A DNA stretch of 64,000 nt from Bagarius yarrelli (Eukaryota > Chordata > Actinopteri > Siluriformes > Sisoridae): assembly GCA_005784505.1 (NCBI GenBank), contig VCAZ01000148.1, forward strand, positions 185,001 through 249,000. Direction: 5' to 3'. Each line of letters begins with the position of its first letter. Position 1 is the first letter of the stretch. The notes below the pieces were generated by a model. That model ran no database searches. It was given only the letters and a program-made list of their open reading frames with translations, and was not told where the DNA came from. This document shows, piece after piece, positions 34,901 through 47,068 of the stretch. Both the position numbers and the translations under genes were made by a program.

Positions 34901-36123
34901 TTAATTTATTATTTATTTATTATAGCTTTTGTCAATAGAATAGAATAGAATAGAATAGAATAGAATAGAATAGAAGAGAAGAGAAGAGAAGAGAAGAGAA
35001 GAAGAGAAGAGAAGATTTTGTTGTTCAGATCCCAGATGTGGCAGTCACATGGAATCCAAGGAATCTGGGGGAGGTGGTAGCGCGTTTAAGGTGTTGGGCT
35101 GCTAATTGGAAAATCAGCGTTTGATTTTCTGGGACCACCAGGTTGCCACTGCTGGGCCCCTGGTCAAGGCCCTTGTATAAAAAGATAAATGGAAGTAGCT
35201 CTGGATAAGGGGTGTCTGCCAAATGCTGTAAATGTAAATCTACCCTAGGAAAAATAACTTTAGAGGCTTCTATCTTTATTTGGGTGATGGCAAAAGTTCA
35301 CTCGGGTACAGTGGGATGAGACCATTCAGCACTGAAAAGGTCATAAGTAGTATTTTATAATGCACATCATTTCTGCCAAAATTAACTTGAAAAACCCATC
35401 GAAGACCTCTGTTTAACATTTTAACACTTCGTATAATTCACAGCGGATGAATTCGGGGCTAGATGATGAATTATACCAAATTATATCATGATTGTTTGGT
35501 AATGTCAGACACCCATTATAGGTGAATGTCAGACACAGATAACAGTAATTTGTTATTAAATTACTTTAAAGAACATTTGATACATTACTTACATATTAAT
35601 AATGTTGGTATAAGAGCATGAGAATGACCAGTCAACCTACCGTACATGTTTTCGGACTGTGGAAAAAACCAGAGTACCCAGAGTAAACCCCTGCAAGCAC
35701 AGAACCGAAACCAGGCCTTCCTGCTACGAGGCAACAGTGCTAACCGCTAGGCCACCATGCTGCCCCCTGCTAAGGTTATTGTTTTCTTTAAAGGTATAAA
35801 ATCTGTGTACTATTATTTATTTTACACATTTAAATTAAATCGTTTATAATAACTGTTCAACATTCGCTTTTATGACTTTAATTAGACACTCTGTATCACC
35901 CAAATAAGGACATTCTATTCTATTTTTCTAATTCTATTTTTAGTATGGTTTCTTTCTCATTTTTTTAGGGATTTTTTTTCTGCAAAAGTTGCCTCTGGCT
36001 TTCTGATTAAGAATAAATTTTAGGTTTAAAAGTGATACAAAATGAAGTAAAGCTACTTTTTCGGTTCAAAACTACCTCAGAATGAGTGAATGGCTGCGGG
36101 GAAAAGGGATGATAGTCTGGTTG

Positions 36124-36180
<57 letters not shown>

Positions 36181-39100
36181 TTTATCAGAGTGGGGAAGAT
36201 TCTAAAACACTTCACGTAAAAAACGCTTAACGCGACTTAACGCATTCAAACTGCATTTAAAAAAAATCAAACCTAGTACTTTATTATTAATAAAGTATAT
36301 TAGTTCCTATTTAATTATGCGCTAAACGTTGTCCTTCCCTTGAAAACACTTAATGTGGCATAATACAGTGTTTTTGAAAGATTACACTCAATGAAAACAT
36401 TATTAATAAAGCATACTTATGCTCTCTTTCTGGACTCATAAGCTTGTTTGTAAACAGTATACTTTATTAATATTGTGTTTACTACACTATTATACGTGGT
36501 GGTTTATGTTTAAGGTGCTGGACTACCAACTCGAAGGTTGTGGGTTCAATTCCCAGCTCCACCAAGCCACCACCGCTGGGCTCCTGAGCAAGGAAGGCCC
36601 TTAACCATCAATTGCTCAGTTGATAAATGTAAATGTAATGCATTAAACCAGGTTTTTTCTTGCTTATCGTTTTAAAATGTCCCTAGGGTGTCTTATTCCA
36701 ACACTTACCAAAAATCACGCAAACTGCCATTTAAATGCCACCATTTTCCAGTTTTTACAGCTCTCCTGAAAATAATGCCAAGAGCAGAAAATGAAAATCC
36801 AGAGCAGAGTGTTTTATAAAATTTTTCCGCTCACATACTGTGCTTGCGACCCATGAACATCTAACTTCTGCGCGGGCTCACAGCTTGACGTGATGTCATG
36901 AATAATTAAGAGGCTGTGTCTTCTTGTTGGATAACAAAACTCAGTCTCATGAATAATTGTGAGACACCGATGTGTCATCGAAGTTCTATAGTCTATTGCC
37001 ACATCACAACCCGTAACGCTGCAACCCAGAAGACAAAAATAGCAGAAAAATAACATTTATTTTCTCTACAATTAAAGCTAACAGGTGCCAACATTGTCCT
37101 AAATGGTGTTCAACACACATAAAGCTGTTAAAGTAAGAAGGCCCCAGGTTTGAGTTTGCATGTTCTGCCCGTGCTTGCATGGGTTTATTTCAGGTACTCC
37201 AGTTTCCTCAGACAGTCCAAAAACATGTATGTTGGGCTGATTAGTGATTCTATATTGGTTGTGTGAGTGTGTGTGGATGTTTGTCTGTATGTGGCCCTGT
37301 GATGGACTGGCAACCTGTCCAGGTTGTACCCCTGTTTTTCACCTAATGACAGCTAGAAAAGACACCAGCAGATCCCTGTGACTCTAATTGGGAAAAATTG
37401 GCTATAGATGTTTGGATGGACCCTTTAATAGTGTTATAAATACAGTATGGAAATTTATTAATTAATACAATTATATTCGATCCTAATTGACTTTGAACTG
37501 AATAAGAGTCTAAGATAATTTTTAGAATTTGATTATTTCCGTCTTTTAAAAAAATTGATCCAAAAGCAATACGAGTTGCTGTAGTTTGTAATCATGCCAG
37601 TTTTTTGGAGATCAATTTTTGGAAGAATTATTGTTTTACCAGGGTGATAGTATTTCTTTGTCTCAATAATTTTACTTCTGTTTAAACTTGTGAATTAGTT
37701 AATTTTAAAAAAAAAATGTCCTTCCTGATCCAGGGGCGCTGTATCATAGCTGACCCTGCGCTCTGACCCCAACTTACTAAGATGGGATATGTACATGTAC
37801 CTCGCACAATGACAATAAAGTTGAATGTTTATTATTTATTTATTCATTATTTATTTTTTAGGTGCATCCAAAGAAAGTACTGCTATAAACAATATTCAAG
37901 ATTTACTGTGTCTTATGCAGAGGTTAGTGTACTTAATAATAAGTAGTAACTTTTAATTTTTAATCTGTTATTATCTTTTAATATGACAGATTTGTGTATA
38001 ATTCTTTGCCGTATCAAAAACAACCTACAGTTGCTATTAAAATGTTTTTATTAATTGGGGTTCGCTTTACAAATAGTGTTTCCATTCCAGAAAAATTAAA
38101 AATGTAGACGGACAAATATATCAGTTTCAGTGTAGTGTCAAATGAGATGTATTAACATATTCTTATCATAATAAAATCTACTGTATAAGATCTGCCATTC
38201 GGGTTCCAATTAAAAGGCCCTCTTTTACCGTGAGTTTGAATTTCTGACAATTTTAGTGGACAACGATTCAACAAGGATGTGCCGCTGATAATTTAATCAT
38301 GCATTCTGACCCCATAGAAAATGTATTTACTCAGTACTCTGGGATCTGTCAGCATCTGACATCTGATTGCTCATCCATGGAATCTATTTGGTACTTGTAT
38401 GCCACCATGACATTCATTAGCATTTAAACAGAGATGGATGTGCGTTTCCAACCGTGGAATTAAATGACAAACTGCCATCAAGGAGATAACAAGTCTACAA
38501 GTCTTCTTCTGCAATTGGGTGCTATAAGTTTTATCAGTTAAATAAAGTTTTCTTTATTCAGATTGAAGAGCTTGCTAAAGGGGAAGTGGTAGTCTAGTGG
38601 TTGAGGTGTTGGCCTTGTAAATGGAAGATCGATTGGATGTTCGATTTCCAATGCCAACAAGTTACCACTGCTGGGCCCCTAAGCAAGGCTTATAACCTCT
38701 AACCTCAAGTCTTATAACCTCTCGTTAATTAATCTCATTAGTTAACCAAAAGATGATTAAACATGACATATGACAATGAAAATTGTATAGATTATTTAAG
38801 ATTCACAATTGGTATCTTTATGTGAGCTACATTTACACATTTTGATTGTAAAAGACTTCATAGTTTTTTGCATAGTGTTGTAGTATTTATTTATAAGGTA
38901 TGCCAATTAAACAAGTCTAACGATAATTTACTATATGCGGGAGGGATGTCAGTACATTTTTAATAGCTTTATCAGCACTTAACTTTGTCCTCTGTGAAGT
39001 TAGTCCTCCACCCAACGCAAAACGTTTCACAGCACAAATGAAGCACAAGTGTGTTGTGGGGGCTGGTGACATCATTGACCCTAAAATTCAATGTCTAATA

Positions 39101-42100
39101 TTTAAAAAACTGAAGCAGCACAAGCGAAAATTGTTACGGCACAAACCAGCACAAACAAAGCACTAACGATTAAGTCTATTTTGGGTGAGTTTGGAGCATG
39201 TAGGGGGCTGGTGACATCATCGCCTAAAATATAACGTTTAAAATGTATAAATCTAATGTTTAAAAAACCAAAAGGGCACAAATAAAACTTTTATGGGCAC
39301 AAGCCAGCACAAAAAAAGAACTAACAATGGAGGCTATTTCAGCTGCTTTCTGCAGTGATGTCTAGTAGTTTCCAGGTGTGAGAATGTTAAGCAGATCATC
39401 ACAGGTGAACTAAAAGCACAGCATAATTATGAACTGTCATCATAAATGTGCTTTAAAACAAATAATGTAAAGCCTTAATCAGTATATTAATTATTATTTT
39501 ATTAATTTAAAAAAAACCTAGTAGATATAAATGTAACCCATCAGTGCGGAAGAGGAAATGAGAGTAGTTAAAGGACAGCATTTCTTAGTTTAGCCCAGGC
39601 GTGAATGTGGCCACAGATGGAGCTTTCTATGGGTTTGATTACTGTGAAAGCATCAGAGAACATATTATGTTTACACAGTTTTTGCCGCACACTATTTATA
39701 GAACACAGTTTTGGCCCTCCGAGAGAATAATTCAGTTAAGGACATCTGCTCTTCCGAAGCACAGGTGATCGGCCTGCAGCCCTGTAGCACGCTATCAGCC
39801 GTGACATACAACAATGATTTAATTGTGACATAAAACAACGTATCATATATGCCAACATACGTCTGTTTGCTTGTGTACCTTGTTTTTGTGTCTTTTTAAT
39901 CCGCTGTTAAAAAAAAATCGAGAAATATTTCTGCAGTTGAAAAGAATTTCCAGTGCACGATCCCAAATTAGCTCTAACTAATATTTTAAACTTAAAATTG
40001 ACTTTTAAAAGAATCAATACACTTCTTAAGTCACTGCAAAATTCTGCAATACTAAAATGTATCAGATATTTTGTTTTCTTTTTGGTTTTTTTTTTCTCTC
40101 TGAGGTTTCATCAGAATGTTTTTCTGCGTTATAGGTATCTCATTTCACCTACCCCTAACCCCTGTATCTAGTAATTTAGGGCTTTTATTGTTCCAGACTA
40201 GCTGTGTTGGAAATGATGAGCATTTAGATAGAATAGCATTCTGTGTGCTTGTCTGGCCCGTCTTACTGTGCTAGATATTTTAATAGACAGACTGTTTAGA
40301 TTCAGAACAGTGCATTGTCTAAATTCACACCAGACAATAAACCCATTATTGGACTGTTTCCATGCTTTTGGCATAAAAATATTAATAAACAAGGCCTTTG
40401 CTGTCCTGCTGTCAGCATACCGATCCAGCCACAGCAGGCTAATAGCTAGCAGGTTTTCTCAAGATTTTTTTGGAACATGTTCTAAATAGCACCTCTGTCG
40501 AGGCTAATTGGACTTCTCACAGAGATTAGATAGGGGCTAAATCTGTGCCTGCCCGCTAACACATTTCTGACAGCTGCGCTGATAATTACCATTTTTATTA
40601 GTCATTATCGGTCTGTTAGTGGATTACAGATTACATTGTCTTCTACAATTAATGCAGTTTATGTAAGTAGTTTAATTGCAGTTATTGTAAATCAAATAAT
40701 AAAAATAATTTAGCAAAATTTTTCTTGCAAATATAAAATCTAAGTACAGGTTCAACCTCAAAAAAGGTCATAGTTTTTTTTTTTTGTCTCTTTCTGTCAT
40801 TTGAACTTGATGTTGACTCTGTTAAGATTGATTTGGATCTTACTTGATAATGGAACTTGACATAAATTTTATTACTAATTATATTAGTTAAAAGGCCCGG
40901 GTTTGATTCCCGGGCAGGGACCCTCCTGTGTGGAGTTTGCATGTTTTTCCCATGCTTGTGTGGGTTTACTCCGAGTACTCCGATTTCCTCCCGCAGTCCA
41001 AAAACATGTATGTTAGGTTAATTGGTAATTTTAATCTGCACACAGGAGTGAGTGTGGCCCTGTGATGGACTGGTGACCCCTCCTGCCCTTCACCCTTTCA
41101 GAGACGGCTGGGATAGACTCCAGCAGGTCCCTGTGACCCCGAATTAGGGAATAAGCGGGTATAGAAGATTGAATTATATGTTACTGTACTGTATGTGTAT
41201 CTGACACATACTGTACACTTATACATTTCTGTGAGACACCAGTGATATTCTATCAGACAGTGTCTTCTGAAAGATGTGGTTTTGTGATTTAACACAATAT
41301 AAATGCAGTCAATATCGTTATTAAGGATGCAATTTTTTTAAGATCCTTATTAATTGAACTTTATGGAGCTCACATCCAATCATAAGCTTGTCAGCATCAC
41401 TTCCTAATTATTTACATTTTAAAACAAATTATTCTTGTTATTATTATAATTAAATAATAATTATTATCATAGGGAACTACTTTTGTCCTAAATTATCCAT
41501 TTCTTGCTAAATTATCCATTACTGCTTAGTTAATCTCGCTTCTGTATTAGTTAACATTATAAATGTAACTGTTAATGTAACACTAACTATTACTTCCTGT
41601 ATAAATACTTGTTAAATTCGGACCATTATTCTAAAGTGTTACTGACTTTTTATAATGAACTAGAATGTGTAGAAGGTGTTATTTCTAAGGATGTGCTTTC
41701 TAAAGTGCCTCTTTTTTTGCTACCAAACACAATCTACGAAGCACATACTAATGCTACAATAATCACAGATGCACACACACACACACACACGCGCCTTACA
41801 GCTCTTTTTAGCCATGACTGCAGATGCTCAAGCTTTTGGGTTTTTGTTTAGTTTTTTATCAGTCATAAAAGCCTTACATATTTTTGCTGACATACATTTA
41901 TGGTTTAAGTTTTTTTTTTCTATCGATTATCTGTCTGTTTCAACTACTATTTTACATTATATTACTCTCAACTCAAATTTTTCTTGTAGATGTTCCTCAC
42001 AGAAAAGAAGTCAATGCCATCAATATTTTGGCTCTATAGTTCTTCTTTCACTTACAAGATAAATATAAGAGTATTAAAGACCAAAGCGATTAAAATAAGG

Positions 42101-44378
42101 AGGGTTTTGGTAAAGGGCACCTGGACCAGGAATGACGTATATGCGGGTTTTTTCACTGACTTTATAACATACTAACATGGACAGTCACTTCAGCTAGAAA
42201 GTATCTTTTAAGTGTTGCACTGTGAATACGCGAGCTTTGTTTGCTTGTTAACCTAAAGTTGGGGTTTTTATTATTTCAGCGAATAATTGTTGTTTTTTTA
42301 TCAAATTTTCCAATAAAACTAGTTACACTATTTGCCTGACATTTGCGTTAGATTGTTCCAGTAGGACGGCATGCCAATGAGACTGTTTACTTATTGACAG
42401 TAAGGTTTACTTCAAAAGATTGAATTTGGGTGTCTCAATTAAGTTTTCTTTATCTTTTTTAATCATTTTAGAACAAGAATGTTTGAATTTTTGCTTTTAT
42501 AAGGTAAAGGTTAAGTTAAAACATCACATTGCAAAGGGATGGGAATTTAACTAAATAGCCACATTGGTCACTTGGTTGGTTTAGCGTTATTTTAAAATAA
42601 ATTCTGTGTTTGGTACAACTAAGTGCTGTGAATGTTATGCGAAAAATGAAAATATTCCCAAAACTATCTACATTTCATTAAACTGAAAAAAATGTTTTAG
42701 ACACGTGTGTGTTTGAGACAGATGTTACAGCATTTGCCAGATGTCCTTACCTAGATGGACTTACAGGTATATCTTTAATACAACTAAACAATTTGGGTCA
42801 GGGGCCCAGCAGTGGCACCTTAGTGGCACTAGGAATCGAACCAAGATCTTCCAATTAGAAGTCCAACACCTTAACCACTACGGCATCACTTTAGCTACTT
42901 TACAGTTTATTACATTTTTACTGTTTGTTGAAAGTTGTAACTGGTGCCTCCTTATAATAAAGTCCTACTTTAAGGATACAGTTAAGTAGCATTGGGATAT
43001 CAATAAGCTGTTTGTGATGTGTATGTGAAATATTTAATAGTTTTATATGTGATATACTCAGACTTCTGTGCCATAAGGCTGTGCATCACATTGAAACTAT
43101 AATCACTGAATACCAACAAATGTCTTTACTTGAAGTAAATGGCTGGAATGGTTATTGGGATGGATATGTTAATAGTCTGGTAAAAGCAAGATAAACAAAG
43201 TAGGGCTTGTGTGTGTGTGTGTGTGTGTGTGTTTACAGGCATGCCTTCAGGTATAATTAGCCTGGGGAGAGTGGATCTCTGTCTCCCCGGTGTCTCAGTA
43301 TTAGCCTTTAATCACCAATTAGCACTTGCATATGGCATTCAAGGTCTCAATGAGGTTATAACACTTCTGCCAAAGAATATTCTGGTTATAGGCTTATCTG
43401 TGCTGTATAATAGAGTAAAAAAGGAAATAGATTATAGTACATTTTTAAAATTAAGTAAAAAATGTATTTTTAAATAATATCAGTCTCCTTTGGTGGAGTA
43501 ATGTCGGTGGTTGCCTTATTTAAAGTTTGCAATACATATAATCTGATCTCGCGCTTGGCTTTCCGCATACAGCATCTTGTTTTGTGTAAGAGCTAACAGC
43601 AATTTAAAATTTTCCCCAAACTAATTTATCACTCATTCAGTTCAGTAAGCGTGTCTCAGCGATGCAGCAAACAAGATGTGATTCATAGCTTAAATGAAGT
43701 TTTGTATCCCTACATAATTGATCCCATAAGGAATAAAATAGCTGGATGAGGAAGCCACGTGTTAAGAAGTATATATCTTACATATATACTGTTTTTGTCT
43801 TGTGTTAAAAAAATTATAAAATCCTTATCTTCTCAGTGATGTTCTTTTGTTGTGTGGCAGGGCCCGCCTGCAGGACCGTGTCCCCGAGGGCAGAGTGTGA
43901 GGAACCTAAGCCTGAGAAGTTGGCAGACAAGGGCAGTGAAAGTGGAGCATCCTTAAACGAATTGTCTACCTCCAGCTCAGAGACCCACTCAGAGGCCACA
44001 TCACCCCAGGATGGAGACTCCATTTTGATGTCTCGTGAGAAGGTAGTTGGAGGCTCTCTAGCCCCCTGTGGAGCCCTGAATTCAGTATCTCGTCCCCCTA
44101 GTACACTCACCCTCGGTAGGCCGCCTAAGAAGGGTGCCTCTGTGCAGTGGATGGAGCTTCCAGACAAAAGGCGCAACAGTGAGCTTTTCCAATCATTGAC
44201 AAGCGGCGTAGGGCTACGCGAGGGTGGCCTTGTGCGCAGAAAGACACTGGAAAGACCCAGCGCCCAAGAAGAAATGAAGAAGTGCATTCGGGAATTCCGC
44301 AAGATCAGAATTCCTCAGGCATTTCCCGAACGGAAGCGCCAGTGGCAGTCAGAATTGCTCCAGAAATATGGGCTATAG
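28949..44378 (+). CDS. kctd8: KCTD8-like BTB/POZ protein, two exons, complete
   Basis: KCTD8, 12 and 16 form oligomers on the C-terminal tail of GABA-B2 receptor subunits and set the speed and desensitisation of G-protein signalling at neuronal membranes. Coding exons are 28949-29753 and 43861-44378 (805 and 518 bp), split in phase 1 at an Arg codon after EYIFF, with donor GTAAGT and acceptor GTGTGGCAG; the product is 440 aa. The T1/BTB domain spans about 19-118 (ELNVGGQVYVTKRTTLLSFP, FFIDRDGFLFRYVLDFLRDR). The H1 domain spans about 153-267 ([39 protein letters not shown]). The C-terminal H2 region has KGSESGASLNELSTSSSETH, PDKRRNSELFQSLTSG and ERKRQWQSELLQKYGL. The final LQKYGL and the DKRRNSELFQ block match KCTD8; KCTD16 ends differently and KCTD12 lacks H2. 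The start has a good context (GGACCATGG). The single intron of about 14.1 kb is full of repeats. Confidence 0.92.
32420..32510 (-). repeat. Tail of a family B SINE, antisense
   Basis: Reverse complement of the usual end: CATTCATCTTTTATACCTGC, then TAATTCGGGGTCACAGGGAT and CTGGAGCCTATCTCAGCCGT. It abuts a short sense-strand family B head (TTAGCACTGTTGC) and then the 257-bp repeat at 32517. Confidence 0.7.
32517..32773 (+). repeat. Unclassified 257-bp repeat, copy 1
   Basis: It begins CTAAAACACTTCACGTAAAA and ends near GCTTGTTTGTAAATAGT. A second copy in the same orientation is at 36202-36459. Each copy is itself two diverged halves: CACTTCACG...TTATTAATAAAGTATATTA and CACTTAACATGG...TTATTAATAAAGCATACTTA. 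No coding frame and no clear terminal inverted repeat is seen. Confidence 0.75.
32775..33340 (-). repeat. 3' fragment of a non-LTR retrotransposon, antisense in the kctd8 intron
   Basis: Same family as 6482-6970, inverted. On the minus strand 33267-32929 is still open and reads like a reverse transcriptase C-terminus: MYGLETMALRKRRVAELE, FSLEVMRLDRIRNEFIRG, VREARLRSFGHEQRRDGEYI. The usual GGCGACCCCTAAAAAGGAAC end is at about 32797-32816. The fragment has an internal 36-bp tandem expansion at 33175-33317 and no catalytic fingers or palm. Confidence 0.8.
33175..33317. repeat. 36-bp tandem repeat inside the retrotransposon fragment
   Basis: There are four units: 33175-33210, 33211-33246, 33247-33281 (one base short) and 33282-33317. 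The consensus includes TGTCTCTAAACCATACATCA and TAGCTGGTCTCACCAC. On the minus strand each unit encodes a 12-residue block around MMYGLETVVRPA. Normal copies, such as the one at 6545, have one. Confidence 0.9.
34933..35013. repeat. GAATA/GAAGA microsatellite
   Basis: Pentamers TAGAA (about nine) followed by AGAGA-type pentamers, just before a family A SINE. Confidence 0.9.
35066..35240 (+). repeat. tRNA-derived SINE, family A
   Basis: Head GGGGAGGTGGTAGCGCGTTT, body CCACTGCTGGGCCCCTGGTC, tail GCTCTGGATAAGGGGTGTCT and CCAAATGCTGTAAATGTAAA. A piece of the body before TATAAAAAGA is missing. Confidence 0.85.
35625..35768 (-). repeat. Family B SINE fragment, antisense
   Basis: Reverse complement of the 5' half: CAACCTACCGTACATGTTTT, then CGAGGCAACAGTGCTAACCG and CTAGGCCACCATGCTGCCCC at the right end, which is the tRNA-like head. 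Confidence 0.8.
36126..36179. repeat. GT dinucleotide microsatellite in the kctd8 intron
   Basis: About 26 uninterrupted GT units directly before the second copy of the 257-bp repeat. Confidence 0.95.
36202..36459 (+). repeat. Unclassified 258-bp repeat, copy 2
   Basis: Partner of 32517-32773, 3.7 kb away in the same orientation. It begins CTAAAACACTTCACGTAAAA and ends near GCTTGTTTGTAAACAGT. By eye the two copies agree at most positions, with scattered substitutions rather than large indels. Confidence 0.75.
36497..36640 (+). repeat. tRNA-derived SINE, family A
   Basis: CGTGGTGGTTTATGTTTAAG head, GTGGGTTCAATTCCCAGCTC, GGCTCCTGAGCAAGGAAGGC. It has lost the CTCTGGATAA part of the tail but keeps AAATGTAAATGTAATG. 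Confidence 0.8.
37130..37420 (+). repeat. Family B SINE
   Basis: AGAAGGCCCCAGGTTTGAGT (B-box area), AGTCCAAAAACATGTATGTT, TGTGATGGACTGGCAACCTG and CCAGCAGATCCCTGTGACTC are present. The tRNA-like head is missing or diverged. Confidence 0.8.
38579..38715 (+). repeat. tRNA-derived SINE, family A, 3' truncated
   Basis: GGGGAAGTGGTAGTCTAGTG head, CACTGCTGGGCCCCTAAGCA body. The sequence then turns into short repeats of CTTATAACCTC, and the usual tail is absent. Confidence 0.75.
40888..41168 (+). repeat. Family B SINE
   Basis: GGCCCGGGTTTGATTCCCGG (B-box-like), TGTGGAGTTTGCATGTTTTT, AGTCCAAAAACATGTATGTT, TGTGATGGACTGGTGACCCC and GGGAATAAGCGGGTATAGAA. This is the cleanest family B body and tail in the window; the tRNA-like head is lost. 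Confidence 0.85.
42724..42896 (-). repeat. tRNA-derived SINE, family A, antisense
   Basis: It reads on the plus strand as TTACAGCATTTGCCAGATGT at the tail side and GGGGCCCAGCAGTGGCACCT in the body. The head side is CCAACACCTTAACCACTACG. Confidence 0.85.
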
Positions 44379-45560
44379 AGAAGCATGTCGTTCAGATTTC
44401 AATTGGGTTCTAATTCATGTTTCTAGTATTTATTTATTTTTTAAATATTTGCAATATCTCTAAAAAGGAAAGAAACAAAACTGTTCATCCTAAATGAAAG
44501 AGGTAAATGAGCTGGAAGCTCAATGGTTGAGGTGTTGGACTGCTAAACAGAAGATTGTGGGTTTGTTTCCCAGCACCACCAAGCAGCCACTTCTGGGGCC
44601 CCTAAGCAAGGCCCTTAACCCTTAACTGCACAGTTGTATAACTGTAAGTCACTCTGGATAAGGGGTTTCTGCCAAATACTATAAATGGTAATGGTTACAA
44701 ATATTTAAACAGTATTTTAGCCCTGTGTTCAAATTGAAAGAAAAAATAATAATTAAAAAAAAAACTATTAGTGATGGACAGGACAATTTTTTCCTCAGCA
44801 GTCCGTTTCACAGACACTGTTGCTGTTCAATCAGTCAGACTTAAAACATGTTTTCTCGTTATGTTGCCTTGTCTATAAAAAAAACCCTTGCATCAGTATC
44901 GAGTTTATGTCTTGTATATGTCTTTTACAGTTCCATTGTGCAAATGTGGACATTTTATACCTCATAAAGCTGTACAAATTTTTACTGTGTATTATATGAA
45001 GCCAGCATGGGATAAAAACATTAATTGAATGACCTTTCTGTAAAAGATCTCAAATTCACACTCTACATACCGCAGTGATTTTAATATTGACCTTTTTATT
45101 GAGCTGCTATGAATAGACGTGTACTGGATGTTGTCTAAAAGCAAAGGATTATATGACTTACTGATTTAATATGTGGTTTTAGTTTACAAAGTTGTCTTTG
45201 TATAACAATGTTTGTGAATCTGTCTAAAAGAATAACTTTGTACAAGAATTAGTAAAACACAGCAAACGTATGAAAATGTTAGGTTTATTTAAGCACAGCA
45301 TAAAGTCTTATATTTTAGGGCTTTTAATGCCAAATCCAGTTTCAGTACAATACAAATTACAGTAAATGCTGGATTGGGATGCTGAAATGTCTCTTTCCAA
45401 AGCACAGGTTTAAGAAGCACAACGGCACTGATGTCTCTGTGAAACCATAGTTGGAGTGTTTTAGTAAATTTCCAGCTAGAGCTACTGTTAGTCTGTCGTG
45501 ACGTGAAACACAAGTAATGGCGATTTTTATTCATTTAATAAAATGTGTCATGTAAAGAAA
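44379..45560 (+). other. kctd8 3' UTR region
   Basis: AT-rich sequence after the TAG at 44376-44378. A family A SINE lies at 44507-44693. A candidate AATAAA is at 45537-45542; the true polyadenylation site is not certain. Confidence 0.45.
44507..44693 (+). repeat. tRNA-derived SINE, family A, in the kctd8 3' UTR region
   Basis: GCTGGAAGCTCAATGGTTGA head, GTGGGTTTGTTTCCCAGCAC, GGCCCCTAAGCAAGGCCCTT, CACTCTGGATAAGGGGTTTC and CCAAATACTATAAATGGTA. Confidence 0.85.
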
Positions 45561-47068
45561 AGAGAGACGTTCATCTGTCCATCTGTTGTGTATGATTTCT
45601 TAAACGTGTAATAAGTTTAAATTAAACGTGCAATTTATGAATCTGCTGTCAGCAGATAATATTAGATAACAGAATGACTTGTTTCTGCCATGAAAGTCTC
45701 GATCTGTAAATCTGTGAAATTCTGTCCACATATTAAAGATGTAGAGGTTTATGTACTTGGCAGTGTTGAATGAATAGAAAGAAAATAAATTTAAAAATTC
45801 CGAATGCTTAAGTCTGCCAAAATGTGTAAAACATTTTGAAAAATTCTGGGCACACAGACATACATAAAAGTTAGGAGTTTTATCTCTTGAAGAAGTTTTA
45901 TCACGTGAAATACTACAGCACTTACATGGATGCCAGATGTTGCAGAATAAATTGCATCTCTCGCTTCATTATTCACACCTAATTAGAGCTATTCAAGGAC
46001 AGTCATTAGCCAAAGAAGAGAGTACTGTATCCTGGCAGTATGCTGCTCAGAGAACACATCAGAATGCACATGGGAGGTGTTTCTTATTTGTGCATATTCT
46101 TTTGGCAAAGTAATCAGTCATTAGCCTGTCAGGGTTTTTTTTACTGTCATTGTAAATTTGCAGCTCACTTGCTGGTGTCTTGCAGCTACGCACCTGTCAA
46201 TACACACACACTTTCTGCCCCACCCTGTCTGCAGTCACTTTTAGGTACATCCCCAGTGAGCAAGCCGGAGGCTACGCTAATAAAAAAAAAGTCTGAAAAA
46301 AAAATGAAGATGACCCAGAATTCAAAGGAAGCCTCTTCTAGCTACCACCGTCTTCTAGCTGGATCGTACATCATTACACCAAGTGGTAAATGTGCATCAA
46401 CAGTTTCTAGATTCTCAGGTATAATAAGTTTACATTAGTTTACATGATCCAGGTTGCATCCTGTTAAACTGTTCAAGAAGTGTAGTCTTGATAGTATCCA
46501 GGCTCTGAGCATCAAAGGTTTCAAACCTATCCCACACATTCACCTTCCGGTAGTGTTTTACACAGTAAAAGGCTCATGACCTTTCCACGCGGCTGACTTG
46601 CAGTGAAAGAAACAGCAGCCGATATTATAAGTCACTTAAAATTACATTTAGTATAATACAAATCTGACAGGACGAGAAATTTGCTGATAGGCAATAAAAT
46701 ACCCATTATATATAGTTTATGGTAGCATGTGTGTAGCTCAGAGAAAGCTGGCATTTACAATTATGGGCAAATCTGTCAGACACAGGCGGTGTAAAATAAT
46801 GTAAAACCCCTCTAGACTGCTAAAAAATGCACATAATAATCTGTCATATAAAAAATTAAAATAATAACTAGCTAATAAATACTGTTCCAAATGTCGACTT
46901 CCTTATCAAATTTGAATTAAGTTTTTTTTTTTTTAATTAAAAAGAATAATTAAGCTTAACCAAAGCTCAACCCCTATCTTAATCTCAACATTATTGTTTT
47001 TCGGAATTATTTAGTTTATAAATAAATATATATAATATATATTTAGATTGTTATTCATTTATTATGAG

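Larger units (their letters stand above)
29754..43860 (+). other. kctd8 intron 1 (about 14.1 kb)
   Basis: No other gene was recognised inside. Most of the identifiable content is repeats listed separately. Further probable repeat remnants are 31000-31560 (GATGACATCAGCATTTTTCC, then AAAAGTTAGACATCATGAGG), 36660-37080 (a pair of TCATGAATAATTAAGAG-like blocks), 37715-37830 (TGATCCAGGGGCGCTGTATC ... GACAATAAAG, a LINE-like end) and dinucleotide runs at 41770-41790 (CA) and 43206-43231 (GT). The rest is AT-rich sequence in which I see nothing specific. Confidence 0.6.

Noticed and set aside
43814..44302. 162-codon frame on the minus strand
   Set aside because: It is the antisense shadow of kctd8 exon 2, whose plus-strand frame matches the KCTD8 C-terminus and has correct splice phase.
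46040..46438. 132-codon plus-strand frame
   Set aside because: No recognisable domain, composition changes along it, no good splice or promoter context; expected by chance in this much sequence.
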